Positions 16,021 to 23,274 of a DNA stretch of 34,006 nucleotides are shown here, in pieces. The stretch's first letter is position 1; each line of letters opens with the position of its first letter. This DNA is from Candidatus Nitrosotenuis sp. (GTDB lineage Archaea; Thermoproteota; Nitrososphaeria; Nitrososphaerales; Nitrosopumilaceae). The notes beneath the pieces were generated by a model. It was not told the origin of the DNA. It saw nothing but the letters and a program-made list of their open reading frames with translations, and ran no database searches. A program made the translations under genes and the position numbers. Location: contig SCVO01000003.1 in NCBI GenBank assembly GCA_004322465.1, positions 1 through 34,006 on the forward strand, given 5' to 3'.

Positions 16021-16122
16021 GAATCTGGCTCCGCAAGATCTCGAGTGCTTTAACGGGTAGGACGGGTGGTCGTTGGGGCACGGGTTTGGTATCCCCAGTC
16101 CACCTATGATAGGAATTAATTT
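16021..16122 (+). ncRNA. Candidate structured non-coding RNA
   Basis: A GC-rich island in AT-rich intergenic DNA. A nested stem can be drawn: GGTGG (16065-16069) with CCACC (16100-16104), and inside it TGGGG (16074-16078) with CCCCA (16093-16097). A second hairpin, CCAGATT/AATCTGG, lies just upstream (about 16005-16027). A TTAATTTG box near 15991-15998 and a T-rich stretch at 16116-16125 could start and end a transcript of about 100 bases. The strand is uncertain, since the stems fold on either. No known RNA family was recognised. Confidence 0.4.
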
Positions 16123-16159
16123 TTTAATATTAAAGACGTGCGAAGAAATTATCAGTGCT

Positions 16160-16300
16160 CTAGTTTAATCTCATACTGATATGGCATTTCTCACAGACGC
16201 CGTACATCTCGCCATACTCGCTTATCTCATTTACTTGGAAGTCTTTCGGGGTTTTGCAGTATTCGCAGTATTTCGTTATTTTTTCGCCCAGTTTTGTCAT
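16160..16300 (-). CDS. Zinc-ribbon microprotein
   Basis: A 46-residue frame, MTKLGEKITKYCEYC..., with CxxC knuckles C12/C15 and C36/C39 and a short beta-hairpin linker, a classic minimal zinc ribbon. Composition is core-like. It is the last recognisable core gene before the structured intergenic region. It resembles the microprotein at 3545-3667 in layout (CxxC, about 18-20 residues, CxxC). The role is unknown. Confidence 0.6.
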   Translation of the reverse strand: MTKLGEKITKYCEYCKTPKDFQVNEISEYGEMYGVCEKCHISMRLN

Positions 16301-16365
16301 TGCTTCTGATTCGGATTTTCAAAAAACAGTAATTAAATTGAGAGCATATAACCACATTTCATTTC

Positions 16366-16494
16366 GTGAAAAACAAGATCAGGCTTAAATATTATTTTGA
16401 CGTATCGATGTACGACGAGAAACTGTCATATCTGCGTCGTAGACTGACAGAGAAAGGAAAACGATCATGTTATTGCGAAACTATTTCGTTGTAG
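16366..16494 (+). CDS. Possible small basic protein (weak)
   Basis: A 42-residue GTG-started frame (VKNKIRLKYYFDVSMYDEKL...) rich in Arg, Lys and Tyr and ending near a CYC motif. An AATTAAATT box lies about 31 bases upstream. Nothing else supports it, and the length is within chance expectation. Confidence 0.25.
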   Translation: MKNKIRLKYYFDVSMYDEKLSYLRRRLTEKGKRSCYCETISL

Positions 16495-16632
16495 TTTTCC
16501 ACTGTTTTCTCGTTGAATCTTAGTTTAATTTTCAGGCAGCAAATGGATGCTATGTCGTGCATATCAGCAAACCGAATTACACAATTTCAGAGATTTTAAA
16601 AATATCGGTAACGTCAAATTCGTTCCTGACAC

Positions 16633-16661
16633 TTGACACAATCTGTCAAATTCAGTGTCAA
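16633..16661. repeat. Nested TTGACAC palindrome
   Basis: TTGACAC (16633-16639) faces GTGTCAA (16655-16661), and TTGACA also pairs with an inner TGTCAA (16644-16649). A TGACAC copy lies just before (16627-16632). It has an operator-like arrangement, but no gene start is close enough to assign it. Confidence 0.6.
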
Positions 16662-16698
16662 TTTGCCTGTTTTTCTCCACCATCACAACAACAAACCC

Positions 16699-16915
16699 CT
16701 TGTTAGGCACAACAAGAGACACCTCATGTTCCATTTCATCTTACAATATACAACAAGAGGTCATGTTCTGTGTTAGGCACGGAGGTTTACATGACCCCTA
16801 CATGACCCCTACCCTCATGTTACTTGAGGGCAGGGTTTGTGCCTAACATGAGGCTAGAAGCAGAGAACGTGTTGTGCCTAACAAGACCCTGTAAAATCAC
16901 AAGGGGTCATGTAAA
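16699..16915. repeat. Array of interlocking inverted repeats
   Basis: Perfect pairs by inspection: CTTGTTAGGCACAACA (16699-16714) with its complement at 16870-16885; TGTTAGGCAC (16771-16780) with 16839-16848; TTTACATGACCCCT (16786-16799) with 16902-16915; CCTCATGTTA (16813-16822) with 16844-16853. ACATGACCCCT is also repeated in tandem (16789-16799, 16800-16810). The 10-base core TGTTAGGCAC thus occurs four times, two in each direction. No open frame accounts for it. Confidence 0.85.
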
Positions 16916-17014
16916 ATTGTGCGTTCATTACATTACAAACCCCCTTAATGTCAGGTAATTATCTAATTTTCAACCAAAAATGGTTTTGGCTTATCAAATT
17001 TGGTTCAAATTTGA

Positions 17015-17035
17015 CCACCAGCATAATTCTGGTGG
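17015..17035. repeat. Perfect 7-bp hairpin CCACCAG/CTGGTGG
   Basis: CCACCAG (17015-17021) and CTGGTGG (17029-17035) enclose a 7-base AT loop. A smaller hairpin, CCAAAA/TTTTGG, lies at 16974-16989. Both sit just left of the TTTGACC repeats, at the composition boundary of the island. Confidence 0.7.
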
Positions 17036-17054
17036 GGCACAGATAGAGACACAC

Positions 17055-17133
17055 CATTTGACCTTTTTTGGAATGATTCTAGAAAATTTAGGAATTAGTC
17101 GGACGACATTTGACCTTTTTTGAATGAAAAATT
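17055..17133 (+). repeat. Left pair of CATTTGACCTTTTTT direct repeats
   Basis: Copies start at 17055 and 17107. The second is followed by GAATGAAAAATT. Between them lies GAAAATTTAGGAATTAG, which has a diverged counterpart between the right-hand copies. The first is preceded by AGATAGAGACACAC. The pair lies directly downstream of the HEPN gene, which is read toward it. Confidence 0.85.
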
Positions 17134-17149
17134 GATTCAGTTAAAAATT

Positions 17150-18076
17150 CTAAACTAGATGAATGTCAATTAAAAACTTAGAAAGTTGTCTACATTCATT
17201 CAAACTATCACTATCAACATCTGGAATTCGATCTGGGTGGGATATACTATTCCTTAATTTTGGAAGCCCTCGTATTAGGCGTCGTCGCCGTTTGCTTTCC
17301 AACTTGTGTATAGTCGAAAAGTAATGTAGATGTTTACAAATCCACTCCATACGTTGGATCCCAGAAATACATCTCCACAAAGATCTATTATTTCCTTGAA
17401 AATTTAATTTAGTTCGGTAATCTTGTAAGATTATGTTCTTATATTCTGATTCTAGATAGATTTCAATAATTTTATAAAAAGATAGAAAAGCCCCCATCCG
17501 CCACAAATACATCAATTTACTTCCAATTTTGTATAGTTCAACAGATTTTTTCTCATTTTTGCATAGATTAGTGATGTTCTTTGAATAATTTTTAATTTGA
17601 TTTACTACATTGTCGGTAAGAATAGCATATCCTTCGATCGTCGTTCCGCTAATTAGACTATGACCTAAAGCAAAATGATCTACAGGTTGCCAATGCTTTT
17701 TCTTCCTAAATCCTTTTGCAAGAATAAAATTTGCGACATTAGTTGTTGAAGGATCAACCCTTTTTGTAATTGGCGGGTGTTTTGTGAGTGCATCTATATT
17801 CGCAGATAGAAGCATTGTGGTTAGGAATTTTTCAGTGAATTCAAAAATTGTTTTTAGGGCATCATCTTTTTTAGAAATTTTTAATTTCAAAGTTAAAATT
17901 GATGGTTTGGATGATATGCCGAAATCAGGTTCTCCCTGAGTCAAGGACGCATAATCGGTTATTTTCTTTTTTTTGCCTATGGTTTGAAATAAATTAGTTT
18001 TAGATGTTGGAACTAGAAGTTTTCCATAGAATCTCCATTTTGCAATAACATAGATATAATTTGTTGAATTACTCAT
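17150..18076 (-). CDS. Putative HEPN-domain protein
   Basis: 308 residues, basic, soluble and Lys-rich. The N-terminal 150 residues are beta-rich and unknown. The C-terminal half is helical, with GAFLSFYKIIEIYLESEYK (about 195-213) resembling the first HEPN helices and R275-N-S-I-S-H280 matching the HEPN R-x4-H nuclease motif. HEPN proteins are mostly RNases of toxin-antitoxin and phage-defence systems, so an abortive-infection type effector is a fair guess. It is flanked on both sides by TTTGACC direct repeats, as if it were a separate cassette. No partner gene is adjacent on the same strand. Confidence 0.6.
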   Translation of the reverse strand: MSNSTNYIYVIAKWRFYGKLLVPTSKTNLFQTIGKKKKITDYASLTQGEPDFGISSKPSILTLKLKISKKDDALKTIFEFTEKFLTTMLLSANIDALTKHPPITKRVDPSTTNVANFILAKGFRKKKHWQPVDHFALGHSLISGTTIEGYAILTDNVVNQIKNYSKNITNLCKNEKKSVELYKIGSKLMYLWRMGAFLSFYKIIEIYLESEYKNIILQDYRTKLNFQGNNRSLWRCISGIQRMEWICKHLHYFSTIHKLESKRRRRLIRGLPKLRNSISHPDRIPDVDSDSLNECRQLSKFLIDIHLV

Positions 18077-18105
18077 TTTATACTAATAAAATTAAAAAAT
18101 AGTTC

Positions 18106-18182
18106 CATTTGACCTTTTTTCTATGAAAAATTATTGAAATTTGGAAATTCGGGTAGACAGAGACCACTCATTTGACCTTTTT
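18106..18182 (+). repeat. Right pair of CATTTGACCTTTTT direct repeats
   Basis: Copies start at 18106 and 18169, in the same orientation as the left pair. The 18106 copy shares a 27-base block with the 17107 copy, with only two differences. The 18169 copy is preceded by AGACAGAGACCAC, as the 17055 copy is by a similar block. They lie just upstream of the HEPN gene. Confidence 0.85.
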
Positions 18183-18264
18183 AGTATTTTATGCGTAAAT
18201 CGATCTACAATATTTCAAACTGAACACCAAAAAATGAAAATTCTAGAATATGTAATTATTCATC

Positions 18265-18867
18265 ATGGCTCGATATACTACAGACCGTGCAGTCCCAATT
18301 TTGAAAGCATTTGATTATTTTAGTGATCTTGAAAAATATCCCGAGAGGTATCCAAAATACTGCGCAAAACTTGACATAATTGAGCGTAAAGGAAGTACAA
18401 TAATTACTGAAGAAATGTGGAACATGACATTAGGTATGGATATTTCACATGTAAAGGTAAAGGTGAGATACACATTACATCCGCCTAATGAAATCGAGTA
18501 TGAAATTTTAGATGAGAGTAAAGCTGGGACAAAAAATAGGATATTTTTGGAAGAGAGAAAGGATTCAACATTTATGTCAATAAGCATGGTTCCATTAGAG
18601 ATAGTCGAGTTTTCTTATGGTCTAACGAGTGAAATTTTTCATGAGATGCAATTGTATTTTGCAAATCGAGATTCTAAACATCTAGAAGGTAGATCCATAG
18701 GATATGAATATGGAGATCCATGCCCACATTGTAAGAAAGGAAAACTTTCTCTGGGTAAAAAATTCAAAAAAGAAACTGCACAGTATGTTACTGAAGATTA
18801 CACAAAAATGATATGCGATGTTTGTGATAAATCTGTTAATTGTTTTGGCAGGGGGATTCATAATTGA
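18265..18867 (+). CDS. SRPBCC (START/cyclase-like) protein with C-terminal zinc ribbon
   Basis: 200 residues. Residues 1-140 fit the SRPBCC/polyketide-cyclase-like helix-grip fold: AFDYFSDLEKYPERYPKYCA, a run of strands (VKVKVRYTLHPPNEIEYEIL) and a long C-terminal helix. Residues 150-200 form a zinc ribbon with C153/C156 and C184/C187. SRPBCC proteins bind lipids or other hydrophobic ligands; the ribbon suggests contact with nucleic acid or a partner. AT-rich like the island. The link to defence is unclear. Confidence 0.7.
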   Translation: MARYTTDRAVPILKAFDYFSDLEKYPERYPKYCAKLDIIERKGSTIITEEMWNMTLGMDISHVKVKVRYTLHPPNEIEYEILDESKAGTKNRIFLEERKDSTFMSISMVPLEIVEFSYGLTSEIFHEMQLYFANRDSKHLEGRSIGYEYGDPCPHCKKGKLSLGKKFKKETAQYVTEDYTKMICDVCDKSVNCFGRGIHN

Positions 18868-18891
18868 TAGATTGAGCCATGGTATGAGTAT

Positions 18892-19704
18892 TTAAAATAA
18901 ATTTATCACATCGAGAATTGTTTCAGCGTCATATACTACAATCAAGTGAGATGAAGCTAATTCATCTCCAGTGACTGCTTGAATAACTGCTAGCCTTTCT
19001 TCTGAAATTATTCCTAGTAGTAGGGGTGGGAGAGGTTTTCCAATTGTATCTTGCTCTCCGCCGAAAAAATTAACCATAGGTTCTAGTATAACCGGGCTTC
19101 CGCTGGATCCAGACCTCGCATTACTTTCAATTACAAAACCTCGAATGATTTTTTGCTCTTCTCTACTTGTAACAGAATTAAACCGAGGATATGAAACGGG
19201 ATTGCCAATATCACTAGCTATTGCACCAGATATCCTAAGTGGACGATTATTTCCAGCTTGCATTATCGTTAACGGATAACCCAAAACAATTACTTTACGT
19301 CCATTTATTATGTTGAATCTTTGTAATTGTGTCTTAGTACAGATCAGCGATGATATCATGGGTCTGGTGGCAAGATTTGTAATTGATCCACAAATTGTTG
19401 TTACATCTATTACTAAAACATCTACATCAGGATCCGGGTGCTCATTCCAGAGTTTTGTACTACCATTTTGTAATGGAAATTGAATCTGTTTACCTACAAT
19501 ATTTCCATTTTCAAAAACATTTAGATGTAGATCTACCATAGTGGCAGATTCTCTTCCTGTTTGTTCTTTATGCAACACATGTTTGTTGGTAATTAGAAAT
19601 TTTTTTGATCCATTGTTAATTAAGAAACCAGTTCCTGTTTTACCATCTTGGTTAACGATTTTTACAGTAGCATTCATCCATTCGTCATTAATTGGATCAG
19701 GCAT
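18892..19704 (-). CDS. Trypsin-like serine protease (cytoplasmic)
   Basis: A 270-residue chymotrypsin-fold protease. The triad is visible: H42 in TNKHV, D95 in DVDVLVID, and S201 in ARSGSSGSPV. GTGFLI near residue 25 is the usual first-barrel strand. No signal peptide and no PDZ domain, so it is not a DegP-type periplasmic protease and probably acts inside the cell. It follows the ApeA-like gene on the same strand with a 19-base gap, so the two are probably co-transcribed. Intracellular trypsin-like proteases often act in multi-component conflict systems by activating or destroying an effector. Confidence 0.78.
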   Translation of the reverse strand: MPDPINDEWMNATVKIVNQDGKTGTGFLINNGSKKFLITNKHVLHKEQTGRESATMVDLHLNVFENGNIVGKQIQFPLQNGSTKLWNEHPDPDVDVLVIDVTTICGSITNLATRPMISSLICTKTQLQRFNIINGRKVIVLGYPLTIMQAGNNRPLRISGAIASDIGNPVSYPRFNSVTSREEQKIIRGFVIESNARSGSSGSPVILEPMVNFFGGEQDTIGKPLPPLLLGIISEERLAVIQAVTGDELASSHLIVVYDAETILDVINLF

Positions 19705-19723
19705 GTTTAAGATACGAATTTTA

Positions 19724-21127
19724 TCAATCCTTTATCGAGACATTGTCCTTCAATCCTTTGCGAAACTTACTTTTATTTATTAAAAGTTCAATTTTTGAAT
19801 TATCAAAACCTAACTGAAACAGTAAGGCAGATTCTAATAGTAACTTAAGACGTTGACAAATCTCAAATATTTTGTGACCATCTTCAAGTATTGGTCTTGC
19901 ATTGTTTGAATAATGTGCAAGATAGTTTCTAATGTCGACTATTTTACTAGTAAATGGTTTACTTTCTTTATCAAAATCTTCTAAAACAAATGGGAATTGG
20001 TTTAGTAAAGAATCTAATCTTTTTCGTAATGATAATTCATTACTAAATTGTAATTTTATTTTCAACCATTCTTTGTATTTGTCTGGTACATCTGATATTA
20101 TTGCAGATATGCGTTGTTCATGAGATTCGGTATCAACTTCAGTCTCATTAGACGTTCTTCTATGATATGCTTCTACAGCATGCATGAGGAGAAGAAATTG
20201 CTGATCTAACATCATTCCATGACTATGTAATATTTCGGAATACAAATTATAAATTGGCTCAAGTATTGATTTGTTTTCAAACCATCTTCTAAAATAATGT
20301 CCTATGTCATCAGATATGTCTCGGTATGTGAAAAGCATGTGCATTGACGGTAATTCTTTGATCTGTTTTGGCATTTTATATTGCTGAAAATATATTGAAA
20401 TTGGAGATTGTACCGTGTAAGTATCAAATTTCTGCTCATTTGATTTTGTTAAGCCTTTTACTTCTAATGGATAAATTGGATTAAGACATGCAAGACCTAG
20501 AAAGTTACGAATATCTGCTAAGATATTCATGAATTGTGCAAATTGTAATTCCTCTTTTGCATCTATGCTTATGGATATGTTTTGTTTTATGCTCTGTTCT
20601 TTTACCCCCATATTTTCAGTATGCATATTAAAACCAAACCAGATTGAAATTGCGAATTTTGTATCTATTTCAAACTTAATTTCTTTGGGCGGTGAATAAG
20701 ATATGTGAAAATCATTTTCTTTTATTGAATTCGGTTCTGTAAAAAATCCTGATACTCCCATCCATTCATCAAAATGTGTCAAATACGCGTAAACTTTGTT
20801 GAATTTGATATTATCTTCTTTTTGAAAATGAAGTCCAATGAATAGTTGAAGGATGGCATATTTCGACGTTGCAAATGATGGGTAGCCCATGGAAAAGCTA
20901 GATGCATAACACTTGTGGAGCGTTATCTGTTGACCTTTAGTAGAGATACCATGAATTATTGGATACTCGAATTGTTTTAGATGCTGTTTCACATCAGTTA
21001 GTGTGCCCATTAATTCCAGTCGCATAGCGTCTGATGAATAATAAAGAGTGCCGGCTACTTTGTTGTCTGGTTTTTCTGGAAACCACCAATATCCATCTAT
21101 TTCAAAATCTTCATTAAATTTTTCCAT
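19724..21127 (-). CDS. apeA: ApeA-like HEPN anti-phage protein
   Basis: 467 residues. The N-terminus (about 5-200) resembles the ApeA N-terminal domain: FEIDGYWWFPEKPDNKVAGT followed by the MRLELMG strand. The C-terminal region is a HEPN domain with FLLLMHAVEAYHRR (about 311-324) and the nuclease motif R400-N-Y-L-A-H405. ApeA is a known single-gene defence protein in bacteria, thought to act as an RNase after phage sensing. Here it has two close neighbours: a small HTH protein 3 bases upstream and a protease gene 19 bases downstream. Confidence 0.78.
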   Translation of the reverse strand: MEKFNEDFEIDGYWWFPEKPDNKVAGTLYYSSDAMRLELMGTLTDVKQHLKQFEYPIIHGISTKGQQITLHKCYASSFSMGYPSFATSKYAILQLFIGLHFQKEDNIKFNKVYAYLTHFDEWMGVSGFFTEPNSIKENDFHISYSPPKEIKFEIDTKFAISIWFGFNMHTENMGVKEQSIKQNISISIDAKEELQFAQFMNILADIRNFLGLACLNPIYPLEVKGLTKSNEQKFDTYTVQSPISIYFQQYKMPKQIKELPSMHMLFTYRDISDDIGHYFRRWFENKSILEPIYNLYSEILHSHGMMLDQQFLLLMHAVEAYHRRTSNETEVDTESHEQRISAIISDVPDKYKEWLKIKLQFSNELSLRKRLDSLLNQFPFVLEDFDKESKPFTSKIVDIRNYLAHYSNNARPILEDGHKIFEICQRLKLLLESALLFQLGFDNSKIELLINKSKFRKGLKDNVSIKD

Positions 21128-21130
21128 ATT

Positions 21131-21313
21131 TCAAAGGTTAGCAAGACGACAAACTAATTGAACTTTTATTTTATTTGAAATTCTGTTAAATTGATTCTGT
21201 CCGATTTTTTCCTTAACATTCCATAACGTCTGTTTTGAAATTCCCACCTTCTTTACATCCCTAGGTCTCAAATCCAAGACTTTATCACTAATTTTCCTAA
21301 ATTTCTTATCCAA
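21131..21313 (-). CDS. Small HTH-like protein preceding apeA
   Basis: About 60 residues from a TTG at 21313; an in-frame GTG at 21328 adds five. It is basic and helical, with LRPRDVKKVGISKQTLWNVK forming a helix-turn-recognition-helix of the resolvase/Hin type. It ends 3 bases before the apeA start, so the two form an operon, and it could be the operon's repressor or an antitoxin-like partner. The GI-xx-TLW-V core recurs in the small protein at 26744-26875. Confidence 0.6.
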   Translation of the reverse strand: MDKKFRKISDKVLDLRPRDVKKVGISKQTLWNVKEKIGQNQFNRISNKIKVQLVCRLANL

Positions 21314-21330
21314 ATTCTCCAGATCCACAT

Positions 21331-21341
21331 CATTTTATAAC
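21331..21341 (-). promoter_or_regulatory. TATA-like box of the HTH-apeA-protease operon
   Basis: GTTATAAAATG on the minus strand is centred about 24 bases before the TTG at 21313. It is too close to the GTG at 21328 for that codon to be in a leaderless message. Confidence 0.45.
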
Positions 21342-21484
21342 TAATTCAAAGCAAATGTAGAAAGGGTTAGAATTTTGAACTCAAGATAATGGTTTCAAAT
21401 GCGAATAACCCCAAAACAAAAATTGAATGGCAATTATGACAATACGGTGAGGAGGAAACGGATAAAGTTGCGCGGTGCTAATTA

Positions 21485-23152
21485 ATGAACGGACCATTCA
21501 AAGTTTCAGATCTTACTTTTAAACAAGATCTTTATACAAAGGACTCACACATTAAAATCTCACTAGAAAATATCACCATACTGGTAGGTCCAAATAGCTC
21601 AGGAAAAAGTCAAATTCTTCGTGATCTTGATAATTTTTTCACTACAAAAAGTAATGTGAAGCTATTAAACAACATTAGCTTCGATTTTCCTCTTTCCGAA
21701 ACAGAAATCGATAGCATGATAAATGAATTTAGAAAAGAATCTCCAGATCCCACGGCGGATCCTGATGAAGTAGTTATCTCTGCGCCTGATCTTAAAAATG
21801 ATGGTCGCCCACTCCAATTTACCATTAAACGAACTTATACAAAAAAGGTCTTACAAAATATTTCATTTGATTCTGTATTACCAGCCATCACTCGCTTGTT
21901 TACAGTAAGATTAGACGGAAGAACCAGATTTAATTTACTCAACTCAAAACAGATTGGAAATCTCACTCATCCTGAAAATTTTTTTGCATCTTTATTTACT
22001 AAGAACACTGAAAGAGAAAAAATACGCAATATTATAAAAAACGAATTTGGATTATATTGCTACATCGAAGCAACTTCTGGAACATTAAATATCAAAATGA
22101 GTCCGGATGAAATTTCAAGCGAGAAAGAAACATCGCTAAGCAAGGAAGCAGTTGATTTTTTTCATAAGGCAATTCCGATCACAGAATTTGGAGACGGCAC
22201 ACAGGCATTTGTTGGTCTGCTTCTAGCAGTAGCCAGTCTACCTCACAAAATTATGCTCATAGATGAACCAGAGGCTTTTCTTCATCCTCCACAAGCTAAT
22301 CATTTAGGAAAATATCTAACTCAATTTGCTGAGGAACGGAAAGGCTCCTTAATTGCTAGCACTCACAGTGCAGATTTCCTAATGGGATGTCTTGAAAGCT
22401 CAACGCATGTAAAAATAATTCGTCTTTCTTATGATAGAAAGATTGGAACTGTCAAAGAACTTGATGTCAGTGATGTTCTCAAAATTATGAGAGATCCTTT
22501 ACTAAGATCAACTGACACATTAAATGCATTATTTCACAAATCGGCAATCATTACAGAAAGTGACGGAGATCGAGTTTTTTATAATGAAATAAACCGCAAA
22601 CTTCAATCAATAGAAAAAAACATCGACGATGTCGTATTTTTAAATTCGCATGGAAAAGACGATATGCATAGAATTGCAGGAGCACTTAGGAAGATAGGGA
22701 TACCGTCAGCATGCATTTATGATCTTGATATAGTAAAAATACAAAGCAACCAGTGGCGAGAGCGATTAAAAATTCTAAATGTGCCCAATTCAGAGATAGA
22801 ACATTTTGAAGAAGAACGACGATTTTTACTTACAGAATTACAAAAGATAAAAAAAGATGGTCAGCCGGATCCATTTACGAGGCAGGGGCTACCATTTCTT
22901 GATGACATATCATGTGAAAGATCCTACAAATTTGTAAGCGAATTAGCAAAATTTGGGATATTTGTAATTGACATTGGGGAATTAGAACAATGGTTAAAAA
23001 CATTGAATGTTGGAGCGGGAGATAAAATGAAATGGGTTGCAAACATTCTGAATAAATTGGACTCTATAAATGCTGATGCAGATAAAGATGTTTGGAAGTT
23101 CATCATTGAAATTGGAAAATGGATATCAAACCCAAACCGTTTTGGTATGTAA
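21485..23152 (+). CDS. OLD-family nuclease (ABC-type ATPase plus Toprim)
   Basis: 555 residues. The ATPase has Walker A GPNSSGKS (35-42), Walker B IMLIDEPEAFLHP (D260, E261) and an H-loop ASTHS (H294). A Toprim domain follows, with E358 and the DGD motif (D360/D362) and D413-L-D415. This is the architecture of overcoming-lysogenization-defect (OLD) nucleases, which act in phage defence alone or with a helicase partner. No UvrD-like (GajB) gene follows, so it is a stand-alone class 1-type OLD. It is divergent from the apeA operon, sharing a 170-base intergenic region. Confidence 0.82.
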   Translation: MNGPFKVSDLTFKQDLYTKDSHIKISLENITILVGPNSSGKSQILRDLDNFFTTKSNVKLLNNISFDFPLSETEIDSMINEFRKESPDPTADPDEVVISAPDLKNDGRPLQFTIKRTYTKKVLQNISFDSVLPAITRLFTVRLDGRTRFNLLNSKQIGNLTHPENFFASLFTKNTEREKIRNIIKNEFGLYCYIEATSGTLNIKMSPDEISSEKETSLSKEAVDFFHKAIPITEFGDGTQAFVGLLLAVASLPHKIMLIDEPEAFLHPPQANHLGKYLTQFAEERKGSLIASTHSADFLMGCLESSTHVKIIRLSYDRKIGTVKELDVSDVLKIMRDPLLRSTDTLNALFHKSAIITESDGDRVFYNEINRKLQSIEKNIDDVVFLNSHGKDDMHRIAGALRKIGIPSACIYDLDIVKIQSNQWRERLKILNVPNSEIEHFEEERRFLLTELQKIKKDGQPDPFTRQGLPFLDDISCERSYKFVSELAKFGIFVIDIGELEQWLKTLNVGAGDKMKWVANILNKLDSINADADKDVWKFIIEIGKWISNPNRFGM

Positions 23153-23274
23153 AATATTTGCAATCAGATTAATTCAAACGTAGAGATTATTTTTGTAAGA
23201 ATTGCAGTAGGGATTACAAAAGTTACGTCTCCACACCCATTAAAATTTAAAAGATGTTTGTTATGAGAGTATTT

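Larger units (their letters stand above)
16301..17149. other. Long structured region without a convincing gene
   Basis: About 850 bp between the zinc-ribbon gene and the first island gene. It holds no well-supported gene, only a weak 42-codon frame (16366-16494). In order it contains a nested TTGACAC palindrome, an array of interlocking inverted repeats, two short hairpins (16974-16989 and 17015-17035) and the first pair of TTTGACC direct repeats. It marks the shift from core to AT-rich composition. Confidence 0.7.

Noticed and set aside
16699-16915. CRISPR array
   Set aside because: Repeat units are short, in both orientations and irregularly spaced; there are no equal spacers and no cas genes in the window.
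23171-23241. Short frame reading RDYFCKNCSRDYKSY, like half of a zinc finger
   Set aside because: It has no ATG, GTG or TTG start, an upstream stop just before it, and only about 20 codons. It could be a gene remnant, but chance cannot be excluded.
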